From Candidatus Omnitrophota bacterium (lineage in GTDB: Bacteria > Omnitrophota > Gorgyraeia > Aquiviventales > Aquiviventaceae), in NCBI GenBank assembly GCA_016190215.1, contig JACPRA010000038.1, forward strand, positions 1 to 52,527: DNA of 52,527 nucleotides, written 5' to 3'. A model generated the notes under the pieces. That model was not told the origin of the DNA. It ran no database searches and saw only the letters and a program-made list of their open reading frames with translations. A program made the translations under genes and the position numbers. Below, in pieces: positions 34,190 through 42,767 of the stretch. Numbering within the stretch: position 1 is the first letter of the stretch; every line of letters begins with the position of its first letter.

Positions 34190-34210
34190 CGGCTTTGCGC
34201 GGTTCCGCTC

Positions 34211-35362
34211 CTATGGACAGCGATAACACGTTCGGATATTTCCCTTCACTAGACCACATTTGTAATCAGCTTGGGTCCATCCCGCCGGGCAGAGGGCGGG
34301 AATGATGCCGCTACATCCGTTGCCTCCGTACAAGACCATGACCTGACAGACCGTATCGGTCCGGTAGCACGTTCGGACGTTTCCCTCTTCCACGCCGCAT
34401 GCGTAATTCGCTTGGGTCCATTCCGCCGGGCAGGGGGCGGGAATGTTGCCGCTACATCCGCCGCCCCCGTACAGCAGCATCACCGAATCGCCTCCAGAAC
34501 CGGACGAAGCGGCCTGCCAACTCGCCAGCCCGCTGGCATCCGAGGTGAGGACTTTGTTCGCCCCCGGGCTGCCGCCGGTGATCTTGATCCGACCGGCGAT
34601 CTCCAGCCTGGCTCCGGGATTCGCCACCCCGATGCCGACATCGCCGGTTGGTGTGATCGTCAGGCGTTCAATTCCTGAACCCGTATAATTATCACTGGTG
34701 ACAAAGAATAACCCGCCGCCGACCGCCGTGTTGATTCGCGAGCCGATTTTCGAAACCGTCCGGCCTGTATTATCCATAAAGACGATATCCGCGTACGAAA
34801 AACCTGGGGCCGTGCCATCCGTGGTGGTTTGAATCGCCACGCCCCCATTGGCCGCGCCCGGCCCCGTCCCGGCCGATCTCACCTGCAGCGCATTCACCGG
34901 ACCAACCGTCCCGATGCCGACATTGCCGGTGTTGGTATTGGAGATGTTATTGCCCGTGGCGGTCCAGTACGTGCTGAATGGCTGGCCGTTCCTACGGTAC
35001 TCGGCGGCATTCACGACCCCGTTGATGTTCAGGGCGTAGCTGGCCGGATCTGCCGTCCCAATGCCGACTTGCCCCTCGCTGTTGATCACGAAGGGTGCGG
35101 CAACTCCACCGGGGGTCTCCGCCAAGAAGGTCGGATGAAAGTTGTCGCCGATCACGTAGAGCCGAGGCGGGAGGGCCAACGGGGTCGTCGTGCCGATGGT
35201 GACGTCCCCGCTGGTTCGGAGTTCCTGGTACACCCCTCGCGGTGAAGGATAGTAGGTCGTCAGGATGAGATCTTCGGCGAGGGCATAGACAACGACACCC
35301 GCCAACAATCCCCCCGCCACTCCATATGGAACCCACCGATGGTTTCGGACCGATGTTCTCAT
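34211..35362 (-). CDS. Membrane-anchored GIGT-repeat protein with a duplicated Cys module
   Basis: 383 residues. A hydrophobic anchor (~12-29) is followed by LTTYYPSPRGVYQELR (34-49), then several copies of a VGIGT-P-x-L-x-V pattern (about 54, 98, 147 and 250) like phage-tail/trimeric-spike surface proteins. The end holds two ~45-residue Cys-rich modules (294-340 and 341-383) sharing VMxLYGGxGCSG and CPAxWTQAxYxCG, with four Cys at matching places in each. I know similar anchors from Omnitrophota-like genomes; the function is unknown, probably an exported adhesin or pseudopilin-like surface protein. ATG 35362 overlaps the upstream GGDEF stop. Confidence 0.7.
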   Translation of the reverse strand: MRTSVRNHRWVPYGVAGGLLAGVVVYALAEDLILTTYYPSPRGVYQELRTSGDVTIGTTTPLALPPRLYVIGDNFHPTFLAETPGGVAAPFVINSEGQVGIGTADPASYALNINGVVNAAEYRRNGQPFSTYWTATGNNISNTNTGNVGIGTVGPVNALQVRSAGTGPGAANGGVAIQTTTDGTAPGFSYADIVFMDNTGRTVSKIGSRINTAVGGGLFFVTSDNYTGSGIERLTITPTGDVGIGVANPGARLEIAGRIKITGGSPGANKVLTSDASGLASWQAASSGSGGDSVMLLYGGGGCSGNIPAPCPAEWTQANYACGVEEGNVRTCYRTDTVCQVMVLYGGNGCSGIIPALCPAGWTQADYKCGLVKGNIRTCYRCP

Positions 35363-36633
35363 GAAGGCCTTTTCCACTGAACGACGCGGTTGCGCCCGGC
35401 GCGTTTGGCGGCATAGAGGGCGGCATCCGCATGGGCGATCAGCTCCTGCAGCGTCGCGGCGTCGTCGGGAAAACAGGCCACGCCGATGCTGATCGTCTGC
35501 CGCAACACCTCATCATACGCACGGATCGAGTGCATTTCCACCACTTCGCGCAGCCGCTCCGCCGCCCCCATCGCCCGCGGCGGGCCGCTCTCGACCAGCA
35601 GGCAGATGAACTCCTCGCCGCCATAGCGGGCCACCAGGTCCATCCCGCGGATATTCTGCCGCAGGAGCTGCGCCGTCTCGCGCAGCACCACGTCGCCCAC
35701 GAGATGGCCGTACGTGTCGTTTTTCGCCTTGAAGTGGTCCAGATCCACCATGAGGATCGCGCACGGAAGCCGGTGGTGCGCGCAGCGGCGCAACTCCTCG
35801 GCGGCGAATTCGTTGAAATACCGGCGCACGAACAGCCCGGTCAGCGAGTCGGTGACCGCCAGGGATTCCACCGCTTCATAAAACAGCACGCGCGCCACCT
35901 GCAGGGCCAGCTGATTGGCCACGATGGCCAGCGTCTCCAGGCGGTCCGCCGGCAGGTCGTCCACGACCAGCATGCCGATCACGCCCTGCTCGGCCGACAG
36001 GGGCGCCCAGGCCACCGTCGCGATATCGGAGGGCGCCGCCTCGCCGAATTCCACGGCGGCGCTCTGCCCGACTGCGGGCGCCTGCGCGGCCCGCTCGAGC
36101 ACCGATCGCTCCCACGGTTGAAGCTCGCCATGGGACCCATCCGCCACCCGCCACGCCGTAGGCGCCCCACCGCCCGCCGGAGCAACGATGAGACGCGCCC
36201 GGCGCGTCTGCAGCAGAGGCGGCACGCATTCCGCCACCGCGGCCGCCAGGTCTTCCATCCGCAGCGCCCGGCCGGCTTCTTTCGTCACGTGGTACAGTTC
36301 GGTGATCCGGGCGATCTCGGATTCCACCTGTTGCGCCGCGCCTTCCAGCTCCCGCAGCGTCCGCGACCGCTGCTGCAGCCGCCCCAGCCGGGAGGCTTCC
36401 TTCGCCTGCAGCCGGTGGATCCGGCGCTCATGGCGCTCGCGCTGGGCCCACAGCAGCCATGGGCCCAGGCCGAGCATGATCCCTTCGAACGCGCCCGCCG
36501 GCGTCCACGCCCATGGGCCGGCGCCGGCCGCCCAGACCACCAGCGTCACGCCGGTCCACCCGCCGACCATGACGCGGTTCCAGCACGCCCCGGCCGCCAT
36601 CGCCAGGACCCAGCACAGCAGCGCCCAGCTCAT
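35359..36633 (-). CDS. GAF-GGDEF diguanylate cyclase (with I-site)
   Basis: 424 residues: two or three N-terminal helices (to ~75), a coiled coil (~80-130), a GAF-like domain (~140-270) and a C-terminal GGDEF domain with active RYGGEEF. An RGMD inhibitory site lies exactly five residues before GGEEF, so product inhibition by c-di-GMP is expected. It synthesises c-di-GMP. ATG 36633 overlaps the stop of the second cyclase gene (ATGA); the longer upstream frame is a shadow of that gene. Confidence 0.86.
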   Translation of the reverse strand: MSWALLCWVLAMAAGACWNRVMVGGWTGVTLVVWAAGAGPWAWTPAGAFEGIMLGLGPWLLWAQRERHERRIHRLQAKEASRLGRLQQRSRTLRELEGAAQQVESEIARITELYHVTKEAGRALRMEDLAAAVAECVPPLLQTRRARLIVAPAGGGAPTAWRVADGSHGELQPWERSVLERAAQAPAVGQSAAVEFGEAAPSDIATVAWAPLSAEQGVIGMLVVDDLPADRLETLAIVANQLALQVARVLFYEAVESLAVTDSLTGLFVRRYFNEFAAEELRRCAHHRLPCAILMVDLDHFKAKNDTYGHLVGDVVLRETAQLLRQNIRGMDLVARYGGEEFICLLVESGPPRAMGAAERLREVVEMHSIRAYDEVLRQTISIGVACFPDDAATLQELIAHADAALYAAKRAGRNRVVQWKRPS

Positions 36634-38072
36634 GCGGACACCACTTGGTTCTTCCCCGCCCGTTTCGCCTGGTACAACCGCTGGTCCGAGCGGCGGATTA
36701 AGTCCGTCTCCGATTGCGCGTCCTCCGGAAAGATCGCCACGCCGATGGACACGGTCACCGGCGCGCCCGACGCCCCATCGGCGCGCACCGCGGATTCGAT
36801 CTGCCGGCGAATCCGCTCCGCCAGCGCGGCGGCGTCCTGGCGGGAGGTCTGAGGAAGGAGGACGGCGAACTCTTCCCCGCCATAGCGGGAGCACATGCCG
36901 TGCGGCGGGATATGCTCGCGCGCGAGATCGGCGATGGTTTTCAAAATCCGGTCGCCGGCCGGGTGCCCGAGCGCGTCATTGTGGCGCTTGAAATCGTCAA
37001 TGTCGAGCATGAGCATGGCCAGCGGCTCGCGGGCCCGCACGGCGCGCGCCAGCTCGCGGCTGAGCTGCTCCAGGAACGGCTGGCGGCGATAGAGGCCGGT
37101 CAAGCCGTCGGTCAGCGCGAGCTGCTGCGTCTGGGCGAAGAGATGGGCGTTGGCGACCGCCGCGCTGATGAGGCTGAGGAAAATATCCAACAGCCGCAGG
37201 TCGTCCTGGGTGAACGTGCTGGGCGCGGCGCTGTCGAGGCGCAGCACCCCGTCGGCGCCGGGGGCGGCGCGCAGCGGACAGGCGATCACCGACGCGATGA
37301 CCCGGCCGCCGGACTGCCGCGCGTTAAAGCGGAAATCCCGCCGGACGTCGTTGACCAGCAGCGGGCGCTGCGTGCGCACGACGTATTGCTCGAACTGGTC
37401 GCCCTGCTTCTCGCGCACCGCCGGAACGCCGGGCGACTTCCGCGAGGCGAACAGCGCGAGTTCTTGCCGCTCGCGGTCCACCAAATACAGCAAGCAGGCA
37501 TCGGCCTTGCCGATCAGCTCGAACCCCCGCTCCACCGCCAAACGCCCGATGGCCTCCAGCTCGACGAGCTGGCTCAAATCCCTGGCAACAGCCTGGAGGT
37601 CTTGGTAGCGCGCCCGTTTGCGGTGCAGCGACACGGACGCGTCTCGGGCGACCGCCAGCGCTTGCTGCTTCACGTAGAGGTTCTCGGCCACGTCATCCAC
37701 CTGCTGCTGGAGGCGCTGCAGCCGCTTCCAGCGCCGGCTCTGCTGGATCGCCACCACCCCCACCAGCGCGGCGCACATCAGGAGGTCGTACGCCAGGAGA
37801 GCGGAGCGCCGCGACAGCCAGCCGATCAGCAGCCCGAGGAGGACGGCGCCGCTCAGGGGCGCGCTGATGGTGCGGGGGAAGAGCGACCAGGCATAGGCGG
37901 TCACCACGATCATGGCCAGCGCCCAGGGATGGAGCGCGCGGGCGGCCGGCGCGTGGCCGGACAGGAGGAGGAAGACAAAACCCGCGTAGGAGACGAGCGC
38001 GCAGGCGGCCGTCAGCCCGCGCAGGTACCGGAGGGCGGCCACGCCGGACCTGAGGCCGCGGGGACGCGCCAT
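36630..38072 (-). CDS. Membrane GAF-GGDEF diguanylate cyclase (no I-site)
   Basis: 480 residues: about four membrane helices (~20-110), a coiled coil, a GAF domain (~165-310) and a GGDEF domain with RYGGEEF. At the inhibitory position the sequence is PPHG rather than RxxD, so it should not be feedback inhibited in the standard way. It lies back to back with the previous cyclase, and both share the same layout, so they probably arose by duplication. It follows the orphan ABC ATPase by 10 nt. Confidence 0.86.
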   Translation of the reverse strand: MARPRGLRSGVAALRYLRGLTAACALVSYAGFVFLLLSGHAPAARALHPWALAMIVVTAYAWSLFPRTISAPLSGAVLLGLLIGWLSRRSALLAYDLLMCAALVGVVAIQQSRRWKRLQRLQQQVDDVAENLYVKQQALAVARDASVSLHRKRARYQDLQAVARDLSQLVELEAIGRLAVERGFELIGKADACLLYLVDRERQELALFASRKSPGVPAVREKQGDQFEQYVVRTQRPLLVNDVRRDFRFNARQSGGRVIASVIACPLRAAPGADGVLRLDSAAPSTFTQDDLRLLDIFLSLISAAVANAHLFAQTQQLALTDGLTGLYRRQPFLEQLSRELARAVRAREPLAMLMLDIDDFKRHNDALGHPAGDRILKTIADLAREHIPPHGMCSRYGGEEFAVLLPQTSRQDAAALAERIRRQIESAVRADGASGAPVTVSIGVAIFPEDAQSETDLIRRSDQRLYQAKRAGKNQVVSA

Positions 38073-38082
38073 CCGTGTCAGG

Positions 38083-39186
38083 CTACTGGATAGCCTGGTC
38101 GGTGTCCGGATCGAAGAAGTGCGCCTTCCCCATGTCGAACACGAGGTCGAGGTCTTGATTCACTTCCGGCCGCACCTGGGGATTGACGCGGGCGATCAAG
38201 GTCTGCCGGCCCGCGCGCAGGTGGAGGTTGACTTCCGAGCCCATCGGCTCCACCACCTCCACCGTCGCCGTCACGGTGCTCTCCTGCGGGGCCTCGGCGA
38301 TGAACAGCCGGTCATACAAATCTTCCGGCCGCATGCCCAGCGTCACTGGCTTATTTTCGAAGGCGCGCAGCGACTCCGCCATGTCGTCCACGACCCGCAG
38401 GCGGAAGACCCCTTCATCAAAGAACAGCGTGTCCTCATCCCGCGTGATGCGGCCCGCGATGAAATTCATCGGCGGCGAGCCGATGAAGCTGGCCACGAAC
38501 CGGTTGGCCGGGTGCTCGTAGACCGTCAGCGGATCGGCGACCTGCAGCATTTCCCCTTTATTGAGCACGACGATGCGGTCGCCCATGGTCATGGCTTCGG
38601 TCTGGTCGTGCGTCACGTAGATCATCGTGGTCTGCAGGCGCAGGTGGAGCTTATGGATCTCGGTGCGCATCTGGACGCGCAGCTTCGCGTCGAGGTTGGA
38701 GAGCGGCTCATCGAACAAGAACACCAGCGGCCGGCGGACAATCGCCCGCCCCACCGCCACGCGCTGCCGCTCGCCCCCGGAGAGCTCCTTGGGCCGCCGC
38801 TGCAGCATCGGGTCCAGCCCCAAGATCTGCGCGGCATCGCGGACCCGCGACTCGATTTCCGGCCGGCTGTAGCCCCGGAGCTTCAACCCGAACGCCATGT
38901 TTTCGAACACGGTCATGTGCGGATACAGCGCGTAATTCTGGAACACCATCGCGATGTCGCGGTCTTTGGGGGGGAGATTGTTAACCAGCTTGTTGCCGAT
39001 CCAGATTTCGCCGGAGCTGATGTCTTCGAGCCCGGCGATCATGCGCAACAACGTGGATTTCCCGCACCCGGAGGGGCCGACGATCACCAGGAACTCCCGG
39101 CTTTCCACGCTGAGGCTGATGTCCTTGACGGCCATGACATCGCCCTTGTACACCTTGGAGACGTTGCGGATGCTGACTTGGGCCAT
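38083..39186 (-). CDS. ugpC: Sugar ABC transporter ATPase (MalK/UgpC/MsmX type)
   Basis: 367 residues: Walker A GPSGCGKST, Q-loop FQNYALYPHMTVFEN, signature ELSGGERQR, Walker B FLFDEPLSNLD, switch VTHDQTEA, then TOBE domains (~235-360). Such ATPases power carbohydrate importers and can serve several permeases. No permease or binding protein lies nearby, so it looks like a shared energiser. The gene is bordered upstream by the TGGCTGAG repeats. Confidence 0.86.
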   Translation of the reverse strand: MAQVSIRNVSKVYKGDVMAVKDISLSVESREFLVIVGPSGCGKSTLLRMIAGLEDISSGEIWIGNKLVNNLPPKDRDIAMVFQNYALYPHMTVFENMAFGLKLRGYSRPEIESRVRDAAQILGLDPMLQRRPKELSGGERQRVAVGRAIVRRPLVFLFDEPLSNLDAKLRVQMRTEIHKLHLRLQTTMIYVTHDQTEAMTMGDRIVVLNKGEMLQVADPLTVYEHPANRFVASFIGSPPMNFIAGRITRDEDTLFFDEGVFRLRVVDDMAESLRAFENKPVTLGMRPEDLYDRLFIAEAPQESTVTATVEVVEPMGSEVNLHLRAGRQTLIARVNPQVRPEVNQDLDLVFDMGKAHFFDPDTDQAIQ

Positions 39187-39192
39187 GGATTA

Positions 39193-39253
39193 GTGGCTGA
39201 GTGGCTGAGTGGCTGAGTGGCTAAAAGGCTGGGGGACTGAGTGGCTGAGTGGC
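39193..39253. repeat. Octamer repeat TGGCTGAG between accD and ugpC
   Basis: Four or more 8-nt TGGCTGAG units, then a degenerate stretch (TGGCTAAAAGGCTGGGGGAC) and two more units. They fill the 68-nt gap after the accD stop. The unit differs in sequence and length from the CAGCACA family but has the same placement. Confidence 0.85.
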
Positions 39254-39254
39254 A

Positions 39255-40109
39255 TCATGCGGTCACCTGGGGGCTGCCGGCGTAGGCCAGCAGGTTGGCC
39301 AGCGACGCTTTCAAGTCGCGGCGATGCACGATGAGGTCCAGCAAGCCGTGCTCCAGAAGGAATTCCGAGCGCTGGAACCCCTCCGGCAGCTTCTGCCGGA
39401 TCGTCTGCTCGATCACCCGGGGCCCGGTGAACCCGATGAGCGCCTTCGGCTCGGCAATGATCAGGTCGCCCAGGCTGGCGAAGCTGGCAAACACGCCCGC
39501 CATGGTCGGATGCGTCAACACGGAGATGAAAAACCCGCCGGCCTCATCCAAGCGCATGAGGGCGGCGGAGGTCTTGGCCATCTGCATCAGGCTGAGCATG
39601 CCCTCGTGCATCCGGGCACCCCCGCCGGAGCCGGACACGATGACGACCGGCCGGCGCGACTCGGCGCCCCGCTCGATGGCGCGGGTGAGTTTTTCCCCCA
39701 CGACCGAGCCCATGGACCCCATGAGAAAGCGCGAATCCGTCACGCCGAACGCCACGCGGTGCCCGCCGATCATCCCGGCGCCGGTAATGCAGGCATCGCG
39801 CATCCCGCAGGTTCGCTGCGCCTCCTGCAGCTTCTCGGCGTAGCGGGCCGGCCCGCGGAAATTCAGCGGATCCATGGGCGAGAGATCGGCGTCCCACTCG
39901 TCAAACGTTCCCGCATCAATCACTTGGGCGAGCCGTTCCGGGGCGGTCAATAAAAAGTGGAAATCGCACTTCGGGCACACTTTGAGGTCTTCTTCAAGGG
40001 CTTTGTTGTAGAGGAGCTGCCCGCACCCGCCGCATCTGCTCCAGAGGTCGGGTGGAAAACGCTTGGTGTTGCGGCCGAATGACGGGGAGGCCCGCCGAAA
40101 CAGTTTCAC
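39255..40109 (-). CDS. accD: Acetyl-CoA carboxylase carboxyltransferase subunit beta
   Basis: 284 residues with the N-terminal zinc finger CGGCGQ...CPKC, then the crotonase-like carboxyltransferase fold (GSMGSVVGEKLTRAIE, GSGGGARMHEGMLSL). It makes malonyl-CoA for fatty acids together with AccA, which is not here. Translation starts at GTG 40109 with AGGTG 5 nt upstream. The 115-nt gap upstream contains a heptamer repeat. Confidence 0.92.
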   Translation of the reverse strand: MKLFRRASPSFGRNTKRFPPDLWSRCGGCGQLLYNKALEEDLKVCPKCDFHFLLTAPERLAQVIDAGTFDEWDADLSPMDPLNFRGPARYAEKLQEAQRTCGMRDACITGAGMIGGHRVAFGVTDSRFLMGSMGSVVGEKLTRAIERGAESRRPVVIVSGSGGGARMHEGMLSLMQMAKTSAALMRLDEAGGFFISVLTHPTMAGVFASFASLGDLIIAEPKALIGFTGPRVIEQTIRQKLPEGFQRSEFLLEHGLLDLIVHRRDLKASLANLLAYAGSPQVTA

Positions 40110-40162
40110 CGTGTCACCTGTCGTTGCTGCGGAAACACCATACTTTCAAACGTCTGGTGTCC

Positions 40163-40197
40163 CCGGAAGCCGGAAGCCGTGCGGAAGTCGGAAGCCG
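40163..40197. repeat. Heptamer repeat CCGGAAG upstream of accD
   Basis: Five imperfect CCGGAAG-type units in the 115-nt gap between the DUF1015 gene and accD. Nothing else is recognisable in the gap apart from the accD ribosome site. Confidence 0.75.
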
Positions 40198-40224
40198 TAT
40201 CGTAGCACACCGCTCACCGGGCCG

Positions 40225-41484
40225 TCAACGCACCGTCCCGTTGAACGGGTGGATGAACAAGCCGGAGAGGAGTTTGGGATAAAAATAGGTGGTTTTTTGG
40301 GGCAGCGTCAGCCCGTTCGAGGCCAGCTCGTACACCTGGGCCAAGGGAATCGGCCGGACAAACCAGGCGCACGTCCCTTCCCCGCGCTGAACGGTGGCGA
40401 CCGCATCCGAGGGATCCGGCGTATACCGGAACAGCCGGTCATGCTCGGCGGTTTCCTCCACCAGCTTCGGCACCAGCGCCCGGTGCAGCAGCACCACGTC
40501 CAGGTCCGCCAGGGCGGCCGGCACCGCCTGCTGCCGGTGCCACTCGGCGCGCACGGCCTCCCGCAGCCGCATGAGCGCGAAGCCGCCCTCGCCGTAGAAG
40601 CCGAAGCACCCCGGCTCGGCCGATTGCGCCAGCCGCGCGAAGAGCTCCTCGGCATTGGCGCAGGGCTGGCGCTCGACACTCGCCTGCAACCGCGCAGCCA
40701 GCGCCGGCTTGGCCTCCGCCGGCACCACCATCACCCGGTGGATCGGCCGCACGCGCACCGCCGGATCGCCCAGCCACGAAAAATAGACCATCACCGCGCT
40801 CGACATCCGGCGGTTGGTCCACGCCACCTCAAACCGATGATGCCCGTCCGCGATCAACACCTTGGTGGGCGCGAGGAGTGCCTGCAGCTCCCGGATCGCC
40901 TGAGGATCGGTCACCGCCCACACACGCGCGCGCTCCTGGTCCAGCGCGCACGCGCCCACCGGCTCCAGCTCGCGGCTGAGGCGGTCCGTCAGCGCCAGCC
41001 CGCGCCCGCCGGCATCCGGCGCGATGCAGAACACCGGGCTGAGATTGGCGCGGACGGCTTGCAGCAGTTGGGTGCGGTCCGCCTTAGGCGCGGAGAAGGT
41101 GGCTTCATGGCGCAGCACCTGCTCCCGCGTCGAGTCGTGCAGCTCCAGCAGTGCCACGATCCCCAGCCGCCGGAACGACTCGCCCTGGAAGGCGAAGGCG
41201 TGCTCATACACGTAGATGGCCGGCTGGGCGTCCTGCACCAGCACGCGCTCGCGCTGCCAGGCGTCGAAGACCTGCTTGGCGCGGGTGTAGCGGTTGTCGG
41301 CGTCGCTGTCGTGGGGGGATTGCTTGCCGTAAATCAGGCGCACGACGTTGTGCGGGGAGATGTCGTAGAGCTGCTCCTGCCGCGCCGGAGAGATCACGTC
41401 ATAGGGCGGGGCGACCACCTGGCTGAGGTCGCCGACCGCGTCGAGGTTATAGCGAAGGGCGCGGAACGGCGCGATGGCTACCAT
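40225..41484 (-). CDS. DUF1015 family protein
   Basis: 419 residues. The start APFRALRYN, the VAPPYDVIS motif and the central DGHHRFE motif are the hallmarks of DUF1015. The family is widespread and its biochemical role is not settled to my knowledge. ATG 41484 matches the family N-terminus; ATG 41493 and GTG 41527-41529 are alternatives, and none has a strong ribosome site. It overlaps the upstream membrane protein gene by 38 nt. Confidence 0.78.
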   Translation of the reverse strand: MVAIAPFRALRYNLDAVGDLSQVVAPPYDVISPARQEQLYDISPHNVVRLIYGKQSPHDSDADNRYTRAKQVFDAWQRERVLVQDAQPAIYVYEHAFAFQGESFRRLGIVALLELHDSTREQVLRHEATFSAPKADRTQLLQAVRANLSPVFCIAPDAGGRGLALTDRLSRELEPVGACALDQERARVWAVTDPQAIRELQALLAPTKVLIADGHHRFEVAWTNRRMSSAVMVYFSWLGDPAVRVRPIHRVMVVPAEAKPALAARLQASVERQPCANAEELFARLAQSAEPGCFGFYGEGGFALMRLREAVRAEWHRQQAVPAALADLDVVLLHRALVPKLVEETAEHDRLFRYTPDPSDAVATVQRGEGTCAWFVRPIPLAQVYELASNGLTLPQKTTYFYPKLLSGLFIHPFNGTVR

Positions 41485-42124
41485 GGGCACCATGTTTCTG
41501 TAGAGCGCCGATGGGAATGACGATGTCACCCAAGCAGCAGGGGATCCACACGGCTAACACGACGACCGACAAGACGGGAAAAATGAAATGGGCATCCATC
41601 AACCATCGCGTGAATCCGAATGATACGAGATACAAGAGCGCCGCCGAGCTGGCCACGAACACATGGGCCCCGTGGGAAAACACCGAGCTGGCGGCCAGCC
41701 GCTCTTCGAACAGGAACCCGCTGAGGATGCCCAACCCCAAAAACGGCAGGATAAGCTGCGGGTGGTCGATCAGGCAGATGTGCAGCTCCATCGGCTGCCC
41801 GAGCACGCGCCCGCCGATGAACGGCACAATATAGTCGGATAAGGCGCAGGGCACCACCGAGCTCATGCCGATGAGGACGGTCTTGAGCCATTTGCGGTCA
41901 AAATGCCACACCACCGCGGTCGTGGTGATGGCGCTCAGGCAGACGTGCAGCGGGTGCAGCACATGGAACGACCAGCCCATCTCGCTGCCCCACCCGGGGC
42001 CGTAGAGCTTGATCTGGCTCATCCCGAAGTACCACACCACCGCCATCGCGATCAAGGAGCTGACGATGGTATAGGGAAGATGGTGGGACAATTCGCTGAT
42101 GACCGCCTGCCAACGCCGTTTCAT
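41447..42124 (-). CDS. Six-helix integral membrane protein of unknown function
   Basis: 225 residues with about six hydrophobic segments (near 18-35, 52-68, 75-95, 115-135, 142-165 and 170-190). Several His residues lie at helix ends (SFHVLHPLHVCL, HICLIDHP, FSHGAHVF), which could bind a metal or heme. I do not recognise the family. ATG 42124 is chosen; the frame extends to a TTG at 42148 inside vanZ. It lies between VanZ-like and DUF1015 genes in the tail of the heat-shock transcript. Confidence 0.65.
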   Translation of the reverse strand: MKRRWQAVISELSHHLPYTIVSSLIAMAVVWYFGMSQIKLYGPGWGSEMGWSFHVLHPLHVCLSAITTTAVVWHFDRKWLKTVLIGMSSVVPCALSDYIVPFIGGRVLGQPMELHICLIDHPQLILPFLGLGILSGFLFEERLAASSVFSHGAHVFVASSAALLYLVSFGFTRWLMDAHFIFPVLSVVVLAVWIPCCLGDIVIPIGALQKHGAHGSHRAVPRPSL

Positions 42125-42131
42125 TGAATGT

Positions 42132-42419
42132 TCACTGTTTCCGCTCAACGAGGATTACGCCGATGGCGGCTCCGAGCGCATTCGCCGCCGCGTCGCCCCA
42201 TTCCGCCGACCGGTAGGGGAGGAATGCCTGCACGATTTCGAGGAGCGCCCCGTAGCCGCTTGCCGCTCCCCACGCCGCCCACCCGCGCGGAACACCGCTG
42301 GACCGCAGCGCCCGGCACAGGCACCAGGCAAACAGGAGATACTCGCAGAGGTGGAGAAATTTGTCAAGACGACCGACGCTGACGCCGGGTTGCGGAGGCC
42401 ACACCGCCAGCGCGGCCAT
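42132..42419 (-). CDS. VanZ-like small membrane protein (start uncertain)
   Basis: At least 95 residues with the VanZ-family pattern DKFLHLCEYLLFAW (D-K-x2-H-x3-Y), EIVQAFLPYRSAEWGD and NALGAAIG. The first ATG (42419) falls within what looks like the first membrane helix: the frame stays open upstream and encodes LWWAAVCVEAAG, but I see no ATG, GTG or TTG in the right place. The true start may be non-standard or lie inside fmdB. VanZ relatives have been linked to glycopeptide tolerance, but most are uncharacterised. Confidence 0.68.
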   Translation of the reverse strand: MAALAVWPPQPGVSVGRLDKFLHLCEYLLFAWCLCRALRSSGVPRGWAAWGAASGYGALLEIVQAFLPYRSAEWGDAAANALGAAIGVILVERKQ

Positions 42420-42465
42420 GCCGGCGGCTTCGACACAGACCGCCGCCCACCACAGGCGGGATCGT

Positions 42466-42765
42466 TTATTTGTCAGCGGAGGGCTTCTTCGAACACGGGC
42501 CCGAGCAAGAAGAAGAGGAAGACGAGGAAGAGGAGGACGGCTTGGACTGCTCGTCGCGCTTCTTGCCTTCCTGGTAGTTCTTGCTGCGGTAATCGGTGAT
42601 GTAGAACCCGCTGCCTTTGAAGAGAAAGCCGGAGCCGCTGCCCATGAGGCGCGTGAGCTTGCCCTTCTTGCAGTTCGGGCATGTGGTTAACGGCTTCGCC
42701 GTGATGGACTGAAAGGCCTCGTGCAGTTTTTTACACGATTGGCACTGGTACTCGTACGTCGGCAT
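42466..42765 (-). CDS. FmdB-family zinc-ribbon protein with poly-Ser tail
   Basis: 99 residues starting MPTYEYQCQSC, with a second Cys pair CPNC, then GSGSGFLFKGSGFYITDY: the complete FmdB/CxxC regulatory ribbon. ATG 42765 gives the standard start; a TTG at 42771 overlaps the dnaJ stop. The C-terminal third is a run of ten Ser followed by CSGPC and a Lys-rich end, a low-complexity tail. FmdB proteins are thought to be regulatory or ribosome-associated, but their function is unclear. Confidence 0.82.
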   Translation of the reverse strand: MPTYEYQCQSCKKLHEAFQSITAKPLTTCPNCKKGKLTRLMGSGSGFLFKGSGFYITDYRSKNYQEGKKRDEQSKPSSSSSSSSSSCSGPCSKKPSADK

Positions 42766-42767
42766 CT

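Noticed and set aside
34211-35362. Prophage tail-fibre gene
   Set aside because: There is a membrane anchor and no other phage gene nearby.
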